Below, piece by piece: positions 43,216-57,600 of a stretch of DNA of 64,000 nt. The position numbers were made by a program, and so were the translations under genes. Under the pieces are notes generated by a model, which was given only the letters and a program-made list of their open reading frames with translations, was not told where the DNA came from and did no database searches. The stretch comes from Mytilisepta virgata. Its lineage: Eukaryota; Mollusca; Bivalvia; Mytilida; Mytilidae. Positions within the stretch are counted from its first letter, which is position 1. Each line of letters begins with the position of its first letter. Where the stretch lies: NCBI GenBank assembly GCA_028015205.1, contig CM051516.1, forward strand, positions 50,410,230 through 50,474,229. The letters run 5' to 3'.

Positions 43216-44723
43216 CTTTGAATGCCAAATGATTTTTCCAAACAGGGATAAAGTTTAGGTATTTTTATAAAGTTGTGAAATTCATTGTGATTCAGAGAGC
43301 TAAAGGTAATCTTTTGTATATCATCTTTACTGTACCAAAATACTTTTGGTGTGCGACATGATTTATTTCAAAAATAGAAATAAAAGGAGATATGGGGTAA
43401 ATCTCAAAGAATGCCCCTAAAAAGGAACTTCTAAAAAGTACAAAAACAAGGTAGTAGTTAACCCTTCAACATTGAACCTTAAACACACCCAAAAGTATTT
43501 TTTACTATCAATAAACATATTATTTTTTATTACATAAACTTTATTAATATACAAACAATCAACAGCAATAACAATTATTTCTCATAATGTAATACATTTA
43601 CGTCCCTGGTTGTATTTACTGACATTAACACTAGGATATATTAAATCACAACAGCAGTTTGCCATAACAACTCAGCAGATAACACATTAAAGTTCCATAG
43701 GAATCTGTAACAATAAATTTGTTCCTCTAGAACAAATTTTATGTGAAAAGTGTTCCATGTTGTGTTTTCCATGCAATATCTTACTAGAACAACATCTCTG
43801 TGAAAATAGTTACTGATGGAATAAATCTTGTATAAATTTGAACTACTGCAACTGAACAGGAACAGACTTACTTATTAAATAATACTATGTTCTACTGACA
43901 AATTATCATAATTTAAAAGTATCCCATAAACCCTTTAATTAGTGCCAGTTATATAATTTCCGTAATTTAAAATTACCCTAAGGCGATATATTTTCGCCAA
44001 AGTTCCTGATAAAGAAAAAAATTTGAAAATAAATGGTCCTGAATAATTTCATTTAACAAACCAAATGTAAGCAAATAAAAATTTCTGCGAACAAGACCAA
44101 TCTTCTATAAGACGAAAAAAAGTGATCTCCAAATTTAATTTGGATTATAGTATTCTCTTATGGAAAGTAAATATTATCTGCCTCAATAATAGCTCTGTCC
44201 TTTGTTGCTGTTATATTTCAATTCTTTCCTTTCCAGGATCTTTAATTTGCTGTAATTTTTGGATTATTGTTTAGGCTGTCTAAATTTTCAGCCTTCAACA
44301 CTGCTGACAATATAAACTGTTGAAATGTATGTACAATGTATATATTAGAGAACATCTAACTTCATATCATAGAACGTTTCAATACATGCCTTCAAGAAAG
44401 ACCAAGATGTTGCCAAACATCACCACTGAATACTGTGTTTAAAGTTCACCCCTGAAATATGACATCTTTAAATCATATCGGATAGACTTTTAATAGAATA
44501 CATTATTAATTTTAGGTCTTAAATGAAATAATAGGAAACACAAATTTTTTGGCCGAAATGAAGAAATACATGCATAGGTAATTTCATTTCTGATGTTATC
44601 GTTGAAACTACAAAACAAGAAGAATTTCCCTTATTGGATTAGTTGTTCAACATTCATTCATAACTATTTCCTGTCTTCATTATGATAATAAATGCATAGT
44701 ATAATTTAGAATTTTTTTTTCAA
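43216..44723. other. AT-rich intergenic, nothing recognised
   Basis: No exon-like block, RNA gene or defined repeat was identified. Confidence 0.4.
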
Positions 44724-44727
44724 TTAA

Positions 44728-45118
44728 GGATGCTCGCTGGTCATGTTTTGGTCTTTTTGTCAGATTTTCGGAATCCTCGGGTTTTATCCATTTCTTAAAC
44801 ATGAAATTTTTTGCCCATGAACCCCCACTTTTTCTTTTATAATTCATTCATATATATCTTAAAATGGTATTTGACAAAATTTTATGAAATCCTTTTTATT
44901 TTTTCATACATCTTTGAGAGACTGAAGTTGTCAATGCAAAGGCAATGAAAAATCCAGAGAAAACCAATTTCCTACAAATTTTCAAGACCTTATAGCTCTA
45001 AAATGAGCACATGAACCTATATTTTTTTCTTGCTTATTTGTTTACTATTCATATGTTCTCTCAAACTAAAACACCTATTTCAAAACCTATTTATTTCCTA
45101 TTAGACCAGTCATCATCC
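44728..45118. mobile_element. 391-bp TTAA-flanked MITE, copy 2
   Basis: TTAA lies at 44724-44727 and 45119-45122. The termini GGATGCTCGCTGGTC and GACCAGTCATCATCC are inverted. Same length and orientation as 13891-14281. Confidence 0.8.
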
Positions 45119-45122
45119 TTAA

Positions 45123-45862
45123 AGGAATCTGTAAAAAGAATAACACCAACAAATTTGGCAAAAGTTCAGTCAGTTATAATTATTAATATTTAAGAAAATT
45201 ACAAAAAAATGTTTAAATATAAATGAAAAGTATTTTAGGTGTGTAAATCTCATGAGAATGATAATGAGAATAAAATAAATTTTTATTTTTGGAAAACAAG
45301 TTGTAAATGGATTCAATATGAATCGTGTATCTCCAACAAAATATTTGCCATAGTATGTCTTAATAGTCCAAACTCAAATAATTACCTATAGGTAATTTAT
45401 AAACCAACAGACTAAACTGTTTTTCAGTGTGAAAAGATGGCATATAAATGGAAATGTATCAGAAGAAATGATATAATCAATTTTTGGCACGAAAATGAAA
45501 GTTACCAGCACCCACAAACTGAAATTTTTTTTTTGTATTTAATCAAAAACTTTTTGTTAAACAGCAAAGTCTGAAAATGAATCATGTTCAATAATATGTA
45601 GAATTTCCCAATGTCCCTATCTGTTTAGTTATGCAAATATACAAATAGAAACTGAAATATAACATGTTAGATAAAGAATTTCCCTTGACGACAGTTAACC
45701 CAAAATCTACTGCAATAGGAGGTATTTTGACACAGTGGAGAGTTAAAAAGTTTAAAAAAAATTTGTTGAAAGCAATGCATAATCCTTGTATTTCATTATT
45801 TACAATGTAAGTTTAATGTTTTAGTGTCAATTTATTCAAAACTTACATCAATTCATATTTAA
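45123..45862. other. AT-rich intergenic, nothing recognised
   Basis: No supported feature. Confidence 0.4.
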
Positions 45863-47066
45863 CTAGAGGCTCAGAGGTCTGAGACTGTATTGCTCGCCTG
45901 GCAGAAACAAGAATTGCCCATGGCGGCCATGTTTGTCGCATGATCTGGACAAAATGAGAAAACTTTGTAAAAACCTACCACAGATGCTTCTAGTCAGGTT
46001 TCATTCCATTTGCCCAAGCAGTTCCACAAACATTTTTTTTTTAAATCAACCAATGAGAAACATGGTGGCCATGTTTGTTACCCGATCATGACAAAATGAG
46101 GAATCTTTGTAAAGAACCTCCCATAGATGCTTCTTGTCAAGTTTCGTTCCATTTGGCCAAGTGATTTCACAGAAGATTTGTTTAAATTGGCCAATCAGAA
46201 ACAAGAAACAAGAACTGCCCCATGGCGGCCATATTTGTAGTCAGATCAGGACGAAACTAGGAAACTTTATAAAGGACCTCCCATATATGCTTCCTATCAA
46301 GTTTCGTTCCATTTGGCCTTGCTGTTTCAGAGAAGAGTTTCTTATATCAGCCACTTAGAAACAAGAACTGTCCATGGTGGTCATATCTGTACTCCAATCA
46401 GGACAAAATGAGGAGACTTTGTAAATAACCTCCCATATATGCTTCCTGTCAAGTTTCGTTCCATTTAGCCCAGTAGTTCCACAGAAAATTTTTTTTTTAA
46501 TCAACCAATGAGAAACAAAAATTTTCCATACAGGCCATATTTGTTGCCCGATCAAGACGAGGAAAATGAAATGAAATGAGGAAACTTTGTCAACATCCTG
46601 CCAAAGATGCTTCCTGTCAAGTTCTGTTCCATTTGGCCAGGCGATTTCAGAGGAGGCAAAGTGATTGCAGATAAGATTTTTTTTTATATCAGCCAATCAG
46701 AAACAAGAACTGCCCATTACAGCCATATTTGTAGTCCTATCAGAACGAAATGAGGAAACTTTATAAAGGACCTGCTTTATAAATGTATGCTTCCTGTCAA
46801 GTTTTGTTCAATTTGGCCCAGCAGTTTCAGAGAAGATTTTTTAAAACTCAGCCAATCAGAAACAACAACTGCCTATGGCGGCCATGTTTGTTGTCGGATT
46901 GAGACGAAATGAGCAAACTTTATAAAGCACCTTAAATAGATGCTTCCTGCCAAGTTTAATTCCATTTCGCCCATTGGGTTCAGAGAAGATTATAATGTGA
47001 AATGTTGAAAGACTTACGACGGATGCCATGTAATGATAAAAGCTCACATGGCCTTTGGCCAGGTGA
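45863..47066 (-). mobile_element. Helitron-like non-autonomous element with about 165-bp tandem units
   Basis: About seven units share CTCCCATAGATGCTTCTTG, CAAGTTTCGTTCCATTTGGC, CCAATCAGAAACAAGAACTG and CCATGGCGGCCATATTTGT. On the minus strand the element ends with a hairpin CTCAGACCTCTGAG followed by CCTCTAG and T, the Helitron 3' pattern. It starts near TCACCTGGCCAAAGGCCATG. The base before TC is C rather than A, so the assignment is tentative. Confidence 0.55.
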
Positions 47067-48121
47067 GCTAAAAATGAAATTGAAATTACATTTCTTGCAT
47101 ATATATCTCAATTTATTTTTTCATCTTTTTTCAAGAAGAAATTTTACCCCTATGTTGAATTATTATTTTGAATTAATGTGATTACTTCCTATGAGAAGCC
47201 CCAAAAATATCATTTACATGTGTTTTCAACTCGGTGACAGTTGATTAGATGATATTACACCATGGCTTCTGACTGGTTACTTTCATAGTTTATGTGAATG
47301 ATGATTCTTTCAAAACATCCCCCATACTTTTAGTTACCAATAAAGCTAGTTATTATATATAGAAGCAAATGAAAAAAGTTGCAGTATTAATTGTTGCTAA
47401 TAAATTATAGATGTGTCAAATAGAAATCACCAATGCAATTATGAAATAAGATATGTTTACCAAATGTCTGTAAAAAAGATATTGTCAAATAAAATTTGTT
47501 ATTCTCTGTAAAAGGCAATTTAATTTGTTGTCAATTATATCCTATCTAAGACATCACCACAAAATTTATTCAAACATTGTAAATTTCAGAAAATTCTAAA
47601 AACTACAAAAGTTGAGAAAAATGAAGGACCAACTGATTCTCCAAGCGAGTAAATTACAATTACTGAATATTGTAAATTTGATAATTTTTGAAGGCATTTT
47701 ATTATTGCAAATCTCCATCACCAGACAATATTGGGAGATTAATTAATGTGAAAGATAGCTTACTGTAAAAGAATATTAATACCAAAAATAATCATCCAAA
47801 TTTATATATTGCGATTTCCATCCTATCACATTTTTTGTAATAATAAAAACCTTGCATCAGTATCTGAATTTACAGTACATTAATTATCAACAGCCAAAAA
47901 TTTACGAATTTATTAATTTTTTTTTCCATATACATGTGAAAATGATAAACATTTATAACTTGGAGACTATTCTTTGTCTGATTATCTGCTAAAATAAAAG
48001 ATTTGAAGTTTCAATTATACTAAGAAATGATTCATTACCTGGGTTCAATCAATGGTGACAAGGATTTTCTACCAGCCTTTTAACTCACACAACATGTTCA
48101 TATGACTAAAAATATGAAATG
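47067..48121. other. AT-rich 3' flank of Usp16-45
   Basis: No coding signal. It contains sequence downstream of the ubiquitin-hydrolase gene. Confidence 0.4.
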
Positions 48122-48127
48122 TTTATT
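48122..48127 (-). promoter_or_regulatory. candidate poly(A) signal for Usp16-45
   Basis: AATAAA on the minus strand lies about 140 bases past the stop codon at 48269. Confidence 0.4.
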
Positions 48128-48268
48128 GTCAGATATTTCTGAAAATACAAGATTATTAAAAGGAAGTAAACCAACCCAGAACAAAAGATATAAATGTTCT
48201 CCATTTAATTGCAAGATGCATTAGGTTGACTTCTATTTGACACAGCCAAAATAATGAGGTAACAATGC

Positions 48269-48625
48269 TTAATAGATCCTCTCATAAAACAATAAATATG
48301 CTTGAGCTCTCTGAACAGTTGATTCTGTAGCCTCACTGACTCGACTGTCACTGATATGGTACCAGCGTCCAGGAGGAACCAGTTTCTCTTCCTGAACTTC
48401 ATCAATTTCTTCCTGATCTACTTTCCGTTCATTCATTACACTCTGTGCATATCTCTGGATATAGTCTTTAAAAGAAGGACCTCCCTGATTACAGAAATTT
48501 GAAATCATTCCGATATTTGGTCGTACTTTTACATAGGCAGTGTAATGACCAGCATTTAAACGTCCACTATGTTCAACTACACCATACAAGGAATACAGAA
48601 TTTTCTTTTGACAAGGTTTTACACC
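48269..48625 (-). CDS. Usp16-45: Usp16-45 last exon (catalytic His and Asp)
   Basis: Acceptor AATTTCCAG. It encodes [20 protein letters not shown] with the active-site His, [12 protein letters not shown] with the Asp, and [10 protein letters not shown] before TAA. Confidence 0.92.
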   Translation of the reverse strand, partial: GVKPCQKKILYSLYGVVEHSGRLNAGHYTAYVKVRPNIGMISNFCNQGGPSFKDYIQRYAQSVMNERKVDQEEIDEVQEEKLVPPGRWYHISDSRVSEATESTVQRAQAYLLFYERIY

Positions 48626-51600
48626 CTGGAAATTAAAAATGCATTATGTTATGTAAATCAGAAACAACATAATTTTACTTACAATAATAGTGTATTAATT
48701 GAAGGTTTCACATTTGAAAATTTATTTATACTGGAGTTAATTTGCATTTAACAAATACAAAAAGTTCCTTTAATCTCTTCAATATTTTCAATGAAACATC
48801 TTTTGTTTTGAAATTACTGGCTGTTGCATTTACAACCATTCTTCAATATTTTTCTACCACTATAAAGCCAATGATAAACCAAAAAGACAACTTTTCTATC
48901 TTGAGAAAAAATTACCCTAAGAATGCAGATTTCTGTTTGAAATTTTGAAAGAATGTTAAGTTTTTGGACTAGTGAAAGAAACAGCTTTACCCAATTTTTG
49001 TATCTGTGGATTTTTATCTCTATTTACTGGAAGGTCTTGAGGTAAGGTTAGGCGTTATCCATAATAAACATTTTTAACGAGTTTACAAAATGCATGCAAG
49101 GGGGAGTGGAGTTTCAAATTCAACATTTTTCATGCTTTTAAAACATCACTTCCACTTATATTGGTAGTATTTGTGAAATCAATTTCAACGGCAGTATATA
49201 AGGTGACAAAAAGCCAATAAACGGCATATCACTTGGGCATGTCAACATATTTCTCATGCTGTGGACTTGGTTCATATATTTTCAAGGGATGTAACGATGT
49301 CTGTAGATCCACTTTCCGAGTAAGGAGTGGTAGCTGTTCAGAACAACGATAAAAGATTTGTATACTTTTTGAGGAGGCTGATTTTTTGTGGTTCCACTAA
49401 ATCTTAATGTTTTGATGATCCAAAATTACATGGTTTTGTTATTTTCGTCTAACAATATGAACTGTTACATTTCATCAAATACCCAAATTTGTGGTTCTGT
49501 TTTACCCTCAATAACTATAAATATTAGTATTCAAAACAATATATAATGAATAAATGTATGTCCCTGATTACTGCAAAGCATTGAAATAAAGTGAGGATAT
49601 TTTCTACACTCTATAAATTGTTTTTTTTTGTTGTTTGCTTAACGTCCAGTGGCAAATATTTCATGCTTCTTCAGGATGAGAACCAGTTCAACAATTTATC
49701 AAACAATTCAAATAGGGATGGGGCAAGAGATAGAGAGGAACCAATTTTTACTGCAACTGTAAAAGGGTGGATGGATGGGGTGGGTCGGTTAATTTAGCCT
49801 TCTGTAGTCACATTAGCCTACTCCTTTTCGAAAACTACAGAAGGGATCTTTAGGGTGCACGGAGTGTGGCATTCTCCAAACACGTTACCCACTACGGTCT
49901 GCGACCAGGCTTTCCATATTATGACCTGACAACCCCTAACAAGAGGGTCTCCCCTATCTGCCACCTGGGGACCCGCTAGGCAGCTCTGTAGGTTCTATAA
50001 ATTTATATCAAGTACTTACCTGACATAGAGAACTACAAAATGGTGCAAGATCTAATACAAAAGGAAAATCAACATGTCTGTTCACCTTTCTGGAGGTAAA
50101 ACCAACCTGAAAATATAATGGTTAAATGTGAGATAACTAGGAAAATAGTCAGGATTACAGTCATCATTTTATGTTCTATAATGAGAACATACAATGGTCT
50201 AAAATTTGTTGAAAATAAGATTATACATTTTCCTATTACTTGACTTCTGACAGCGGCAATACCTTTTTGAAATGCATCAAATTAAGTATTACGTCTTGTA
50301 GTTTTGTATTAATTAATACTGCTGTGAGTCTTTCTGGGCTTTTAATAAATTTGATTTCAAATGCTTTTTTGGCCTCTGTCTTTCAACAAGTGTATGATAT
50401 CCAATGGTCTTCTTTACTTGATTTCCATTCTGACATTTATTTTCAATCTCTAATGATACCAATATATATTAATTTGCTTAAAAATTTAATAAATATTTAA
50501 ATACCTGCTCAAATCTCTTCAGATGCAGAGTGAGAATTGCTGGAGGACTGTACACTAAATAGTACTTAGAGGCATTGGAATAAACCATCTCTTTCTTTTC
50601 TACAAAGAAATAAATATTATTAAGTTACTTCTTACATTTTACAAATCCTGCATATATAACTGATACATATTTCATAAAAAATATCAGTATGTTATATTAC
50701 TATGTGGTTATGTGTCAATGAAACATTGGTCATTTGCCAAATACGAACAATACAGGTAAGAGTAAATAAACAACTAATAATTTGATACACATATCATAGG
50801 TTTGCGTCAATGATACCATACCAAATTCAAAGGATTCAGGAGTCTTATAAGTAACTGCTTTTAACAGCACATCACCATACAATGCAGTGAGTTTGTTAAC
50901 TTTTTTTAAACAATGCCCCCTCCTTTTCTTTTGGGATAATTCATCAAGTTTTTTTTCTGCAATTGGGGAAAAAAAACTTTCATGAAAGTACAATGAAAAT
51001 TAGTTAAAGCCAGCATTCTGAACAAAACAAGTACATGTGTACAACTTAATTTTTGGTAATAACTCAAGAATTCCATTTTTCTGTCCTTCAGCCCTTCAAA
51101 CACGCTGACAAGCTACTCTAGGTCATCATTGCTGAGTTATCTTTTGGAATTGTCTTTATTGTTGGACAAACATATGGAAGACACAACATCATTGAAAATA
51201 TCAACTACAGTTGGCTCTCATTATCTTGAACAGGCTTAAGTCGAATTTCCGGATGAGTCAAATTTTGCATGAAGTTCCAACTGCTACAAATGTATACAAT
51301 GCACTTAAGGAGTTCCTGTTAAGTTGAATCTCGATCAAATTTTGGCGGTTCGAACAACTTCCGAGATAATGAGAGTCAACTGTATATACATTGTACAGTC
51401 AGTACAAGATTTATCACATCCAATTCTTGACAAGGATGGCTGGATTTCTTCTTCTTCTTTAATTCTAGGCACACTTCCTGCTTCCCTTTTGGTAAGCTTC
51501 TTTATGTAATATTTACTACTGTTAGACAAGGGGAGAAAATAGTAGGAGAAAGAAACAGATGCTTTGTGCTGTTTTTCTATTGCATCATTTGTGCACTTTA

Positions 51601-54600
51601 AGAAGTGCAAAGAAGCCTGCATAAACTTTGACAAGCCGGAAGACCTTGATCATAACATAGTATCTTCAGAGCTTGACAGAATGGACGATCTTCCAGTTTG
51701 ATCAAAACAGTCGGTGATGAAATACATGATTGAAAGAGAATTTTTCACTTTTTGGGAAATAAAAGCACAAAATTGGGAAATACTTCATGGGGGAAACAGC
51801 TGAAATTCAGAGGCTACTCATGGGTAACAAAATCACTGTCAATATCTTGTGGAGAATATCATAGAATATTTATATTCATCAAAACAAATAAGTAAATACT
51901 AAAGGCTGCTTGAATACAATGACAATTTTTAACCCTAATGATTCCCGTACAAACTAACTAAATAATACTCACCTCTGTTAGGATGGTGCTTGTCTCTATG
52001 TTTGGTACAATTTGAACAGCCAAACTTGTTGTTCCCGGTAAGTAATTCTGCCGATGTGAACTGATGCAGACAGGACATCACGGAGCATTCTCTTGAAGAT
52101 GGAATGTAATGAGGACCCAGCATCGTTGTTGACTTGAACTGAGCTTCTTTCTTTATATTTTTCTTACCATTAGAATGATTTGCAGAACCCTGTCTAGACA
52201 AAGGTGGACTATTCTTGTTGTATTTATGCTGCTTGTTTAAATTTTCATCATCTAAATGTTTTGATATTTCACCTAGTTTTGAGGAATTTTCGTCATCTGA
52301 TTTATTGTTTTCTACAGTAGTACCACCTATACTGTTTTCACTGACCAGACTGCCATTTATTTCAAAATGTTCTAGCCTTGAATTTAAATCCTTCTGATTG
52401 ATAGCACCATTTTCAGTAATTGTTAAATTTTCTAATTTTGATGCTAAGTGTTTAGGATCAGTTTCATTAGAAATTCCATTCTTATCATTTATACAACTAT
52501 TCTGACAAATATTTGCATTGGCAGATGATGATTGCGAGTTTAAATTATTACAATGATTCCCTGTAACTTTCCCAGTGTGGTTTAACGCCACCTCGTCTTC
52601 TATACTGCCATTACATAATGGAACAGAATTTCCAACCTCTTTTACACTACAAAGTGTACTTTCTTCCTGGAAAACCTCATCACAATATCCATTGACCATT
52701 TCACCAGGAACATCTACAACTGTAGCATTTGTTATAACTTTAGGTCTGACGATGCCACCTTCATTTATCCCATTCAATGAAATAGAACCTGCTACCTCAT
52801 TCAATGTATTGTTAGAATCAGTATTTGGCACATCGGTAACATTACTTGAAATACTGTCAGCATGTAATGTCGAGGTACTACTAGTCAATGAACCTTCAGT
52901 CCTATCTTGTATCCTGGAATCTACAATGTCTGAACTGTCTGGCTGTTCAATGCCAGACTCGTCAATACTAAGAACTCCATAAGTATTACACCGAGATATA
53001 TCACTTTCTAAATTATCTTCAACATCAGCATCTGAAATAAATATCAAAATTTTTCTCACAGTTTTTTAGCATAATATTTTAGATAAACATACAGAATAAA
53101 TATTTTTAAAAAGTCTTTACTCTCAGATGTAAATGGACAATTTTTGATCATTCATTGAACAGAAATGATTTTGAGGGCCAGAGCACAGACTAAACATTGC
53201 CATACTGGAAGCCAAATAAAACTTTATAAAAAAGGAGGAATAACAGATCTTGACTATAGAAAGAGGAAAGCTTCTATAAAGAGGTTAAAATCATTTCTAG
53301 ATATGAAAAGGGTTTAGAAAGTGTCTCTTAAAATTGAGCATTAATGGTTTGTACAGAAATTCATTCTTTAAATAGCCTTTACATCCTCATATTTGTTATA
53401 ACAACAATTTCACTGAACAAAAATAAGGCTAAATGATTATTATGTTAATTGATGACACTATTTTTAGCTGATCCAGAATGGCAGATATCATGGTTATAAT
53501 CTCAACACTAACCATGTATACTGAAAATATAATTATATATGCAGTGATCCCTTGGAGCCTGTATATCTCACAAGTTATTTATCTGCCAAGTAAACAAAAT
53601 ATATTAAACAAATACCAGAAGGATCATCCTTGTTACTGGAATTTTCATCAGGTTCCCCAGATTTCTGATCTTCAGATTTTTTATTTTCATCATCTTCTTC
53701 ATCTTCATCTTCCTCGTCCAAACCATCATCGTCTCCTTCCTGATTAACCTCTCCAGAGACAGGTGATACTTTATTCTTACTATTTTTTTTCCTCTATAAT
53801 CATTAATATAAATAGATGAAATACAGTTAACCTGTCTTGGGGACGAGATCAAAAGTTCAATGTAGGATAAAAAACTTAATTCAAATAGTTTGGGGGTGAT
53901 GGGGTAGAAATCGCTGCAAGTTTTGTTATCTGGCATCGATTTTCAGATGAAAAATACGGATTCAAGTGATGTCCAAAAAGTATACTCTCAAAGCATATGC
54001 CCATATTGGTCAATCAATTTTTCCCAAATTAAGAGGGGGGTGGGGGGGGTCAGTGAAAAAACTATGTGAATTAAGTTTTTTATCCTACATTGAACTTTTG
54101 ATCTCGTGCCTTACCCAACCCATTTGGGAACATTTGATTTTGTTTTGTTTACACAGGTTAATTAACCAATATCAACTGATGATATACACTTGGACTATTT
54201 TACCTATAAATTGAACATGCAGTTTATCAATTCACATTCATAAAATTATAAAAAAAATTATTCCTGAACTGACATGTTAACTCCAATAGGTTTTGTTTAT
54301 CCTTTGTAAGTTCCAAAACCAAAGTTCAACTGTATAAAAATTTCTATTAATTCTTTTTGGCTTTTACAGTTTTCATGATAAGTACACATCAGAAAGCCAA
54401 TAGATAACTATAAAGAAACTCTCAGGAAATTTTTTTCCATTGTCCACTGCATATGCTTGACTATGGAGGAAATTTTCAACTGGTACTGAATAAATAACGT
54501 ATTACAACTGGTACAAGTGTAATAAGTCCACGGTGTCGATGACTTAACATACATGTATATACCCAACACAAAAAAACCTTTTTCTTTGGTAAACATTCAA

Positions 54601-57600
54601 TTTTAAAACCTTCAGAGCAAACAATTTTTGAACTATCAATTTCTATTTAGCAATTATAATTATATACTTTACTTGACTCACTTTAGCCTCTTTTTTAGCT
54701 TGTCGTTTCTGTTTTTTTATCTCCTGTTTACTTGGTTTGGTTGATTTGTACATTTTTCCACCCTCAGTACTGGCATGAGCATTTTCATCTAAAGCATTCT
54801 CAGTGCTATCTTTCTTTCTGCCTCCCTGAGCTTGATTTGGTCTTGGTGGCTAAATGATGTAAATTTTAATTATTGGAGATATTTTTGATAGGAATTTATC
54901 ATTTCTGAGAAACAGCATCTCCTTAGTTATCACTTAAGATACAACATAGCAGAATGTGAATTATGTAAAATGTTGGCTAGTTATTTACATGGATTCCAAA
55001 ATAATGTATCACAATATGAAATATTGTTTTTAACTGTACATATCCTGGACATACTTATTTATTGCACCAACATAGATAAGCTTGTGTAGTAACTTATATT
55101 CTTTCAATATTTGTTTATATTAACTCTAAATGATTTTTAATACAACTTTTATGAAAAAAAACAAATGTGGTTATAACAAAATTTTTAAAAAATACTGCTG
55201 TTGAAACTAGAAAGTACAACCTATACATGTATATCCAAAGGAAAAATTGCAAAAATATACCCACCATTTGACTAATTTGTAAGACTGTCAGACTATTACA
55301 AGAATAACAGACATTTTTTTTTTATTTTGGCCTAATTTATATTAAGCAAGTGTAAAGAAAGTATATAAGACTGCATTTATCAGTGTATTCTTACATAAAT
55401 CTATTATAAAATATGCAATTTTACCATAATTCATAAAGTCTAAAATAATGCCAATTTACCAAAAAAAAAAACATGGATAAGTGTTAAAATATTTCAGTTT
55501 GATTTTAGACATTTTCAAAATATATCAGACATTTTAATACCAATAAAACTAAAGATAGCAAAAATGTCATGTCAATGAGTACATAAATGTATAATTATAT
55601 ACATGTGTTTTAATCCAAATATTCTGATTACCTTTTCCTCTGTGACAGGTAAAGACAAATCCAGAAATGGTTCAAATATCTGGCTTATCTGAAAAAAAAT
55701 AAATAACTTATTATGTCAATTACATCTAATTAAAAAAAAATGTTCTCGTTTGTATAGTGGAACCTCTGTAAATCAAACAGCTATCAGACCGTAGAAATTG
55801 GCCGGTTTTCAGAGGTGCCAGTTTTGAGAGGTTCCAAACTTTAATGAAATCTGACTGGAAGTAAATAAATTGAAATATCGAAAGGCATGCAAATTACACA
55901 ATTACTACATCTGCATGGTATTTCCTTAAATGTTACTAAATTGTAGTCTTTTAGCTTCAATGTTATTTTTTGGTAGAAATAGATGTTAATAAAATGCTCC
56001 GCTGGGCGCAGCTAGATACGACCGCAGATGTCGAACCCTGAATAGTTGGGGCAATTATGAACACAACATTCAAGCTTGATACAATACTGAATTTGGATTG
56101 TGAATAAATATTTGACACAGCATAGGTTTCTGACACAGAATGAATGTTGTCTAAGAACTTAAAAATTTTAATTTACCTATTCAAACCATATCAGTATTAT
56201 TTGTTTTTATATATAAATCAGAAATAACCAATTTAAAATTTAAAATTGGGCACACATATCAATTTCTTGCTATTGCGCAATACTGTGTAATTGAAAATTT
56301 CTTCAAATATTTGACACATAATAGGTTTCTGACACAGAATAACTGAAATCAAAGAACTTAAAATTGGTCATATGATTTGAATTTATATTCAATTTTTTGC
56401 TTCTTGTGCAATACAATATGCTGTGGAGAATTGCCCCCCCCCCCCCAAAAAAAAAATAATAATTTACCCCTTTTTTTAGATTTTGTGCAATACACTATGA
56501 AGTTGCACATTGACCCCCCCTCCCAAAAAAAAAAAACAAAAAACAATAAAATTTATTGTAACCCCCCCCCCCCCCCCCCTTTTTTTGCTAAAAAAAATTT
56601 TCTTTTTAATTTATGAAATATGAAATGAGATAAAATGCTCCGCTGGGCGCAGCTAGATACGACCGCAGATGTCGAACCCTGAATAGTTGGGGCAATTATG
56701 AACACAACATTCAAGCTTGATACAATACTGAATTTGGATTGTGAATAAATATTTGACACAGCATAGGTTTCTGACACAGAATGAATGTTGTCTAAGAACT
56801 TAAAAATTTTAATTTACCTATTCAAACCATATCAGTATTATTTGTTTTTATATATAAATCAGAAATAACCAATTTAAAATTTAAAATTGGGCACACATAT
56901 CAATTTCTTGCTATTGCGCAATACTGTGCAATTGAAAATTTCTTCAAATATTTGACACATAATAGGTTTCTGACACAGAATAACTGAAATCAAAGAACTT
57001 AGAATTGGTCATATGAGTTGAATTTATATTCAATTTTTTGCTTCTTGTGCAATACAATATGCTGTGGAGAATTGCCCCCCCCCCCCCAAAAAAAAAAATA
57101 ATAATTTACCCCTTTTTTTAGCTTTTGTGCAATACACTATGAAGTTGCACATTGACCCCCCCTCCCAAAAAAAAACAAAAAACAATAAAATTTAATGTAA
57201 CCCCCCCTTTTTTTGCTAAAAAAATTGAAATTTTCTTTTTAATTTATGAAATATGAAATGAGAAAAAAATTACCCCCTCCCTAATTTCTCATTTACCCCC
57301 CCCCCCCTCTAAATTTTGTTTTCAACCCCCCCCCCCCCCCCCCCCCCCCCATTTCTTTATACTTTGCAACCATAACAGCCCATTTAAATACACCATAACA
57401 TATTAAAATAGAAAATGACATCATAGTCATGGAATTTGTTAATAATAAGGTTTTGATAGCAGAGCACACATATCAATTTCTTGCTATTGCACAATACTGT
57501 GCAATTGAAAATTTCTTCCAATATTTGACACATAATAGGTTTCTGACACAGAATAACTGAAATAAAGAACTTAGAATTGGTCATATGATTTGAATTTATA

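Noticed and set aside
49591..49797. 68-codon plus frame
   Set aside because: It lies in a dispersed repeat within a Usp16-45 intron, on the opposite strand.
51335..51634. 99-codon minus frame between Usp16-45 exons as another exon
   Set aside because: It overlaps a MITE end, and I saw no splice sites fitting the neighbouring phases.
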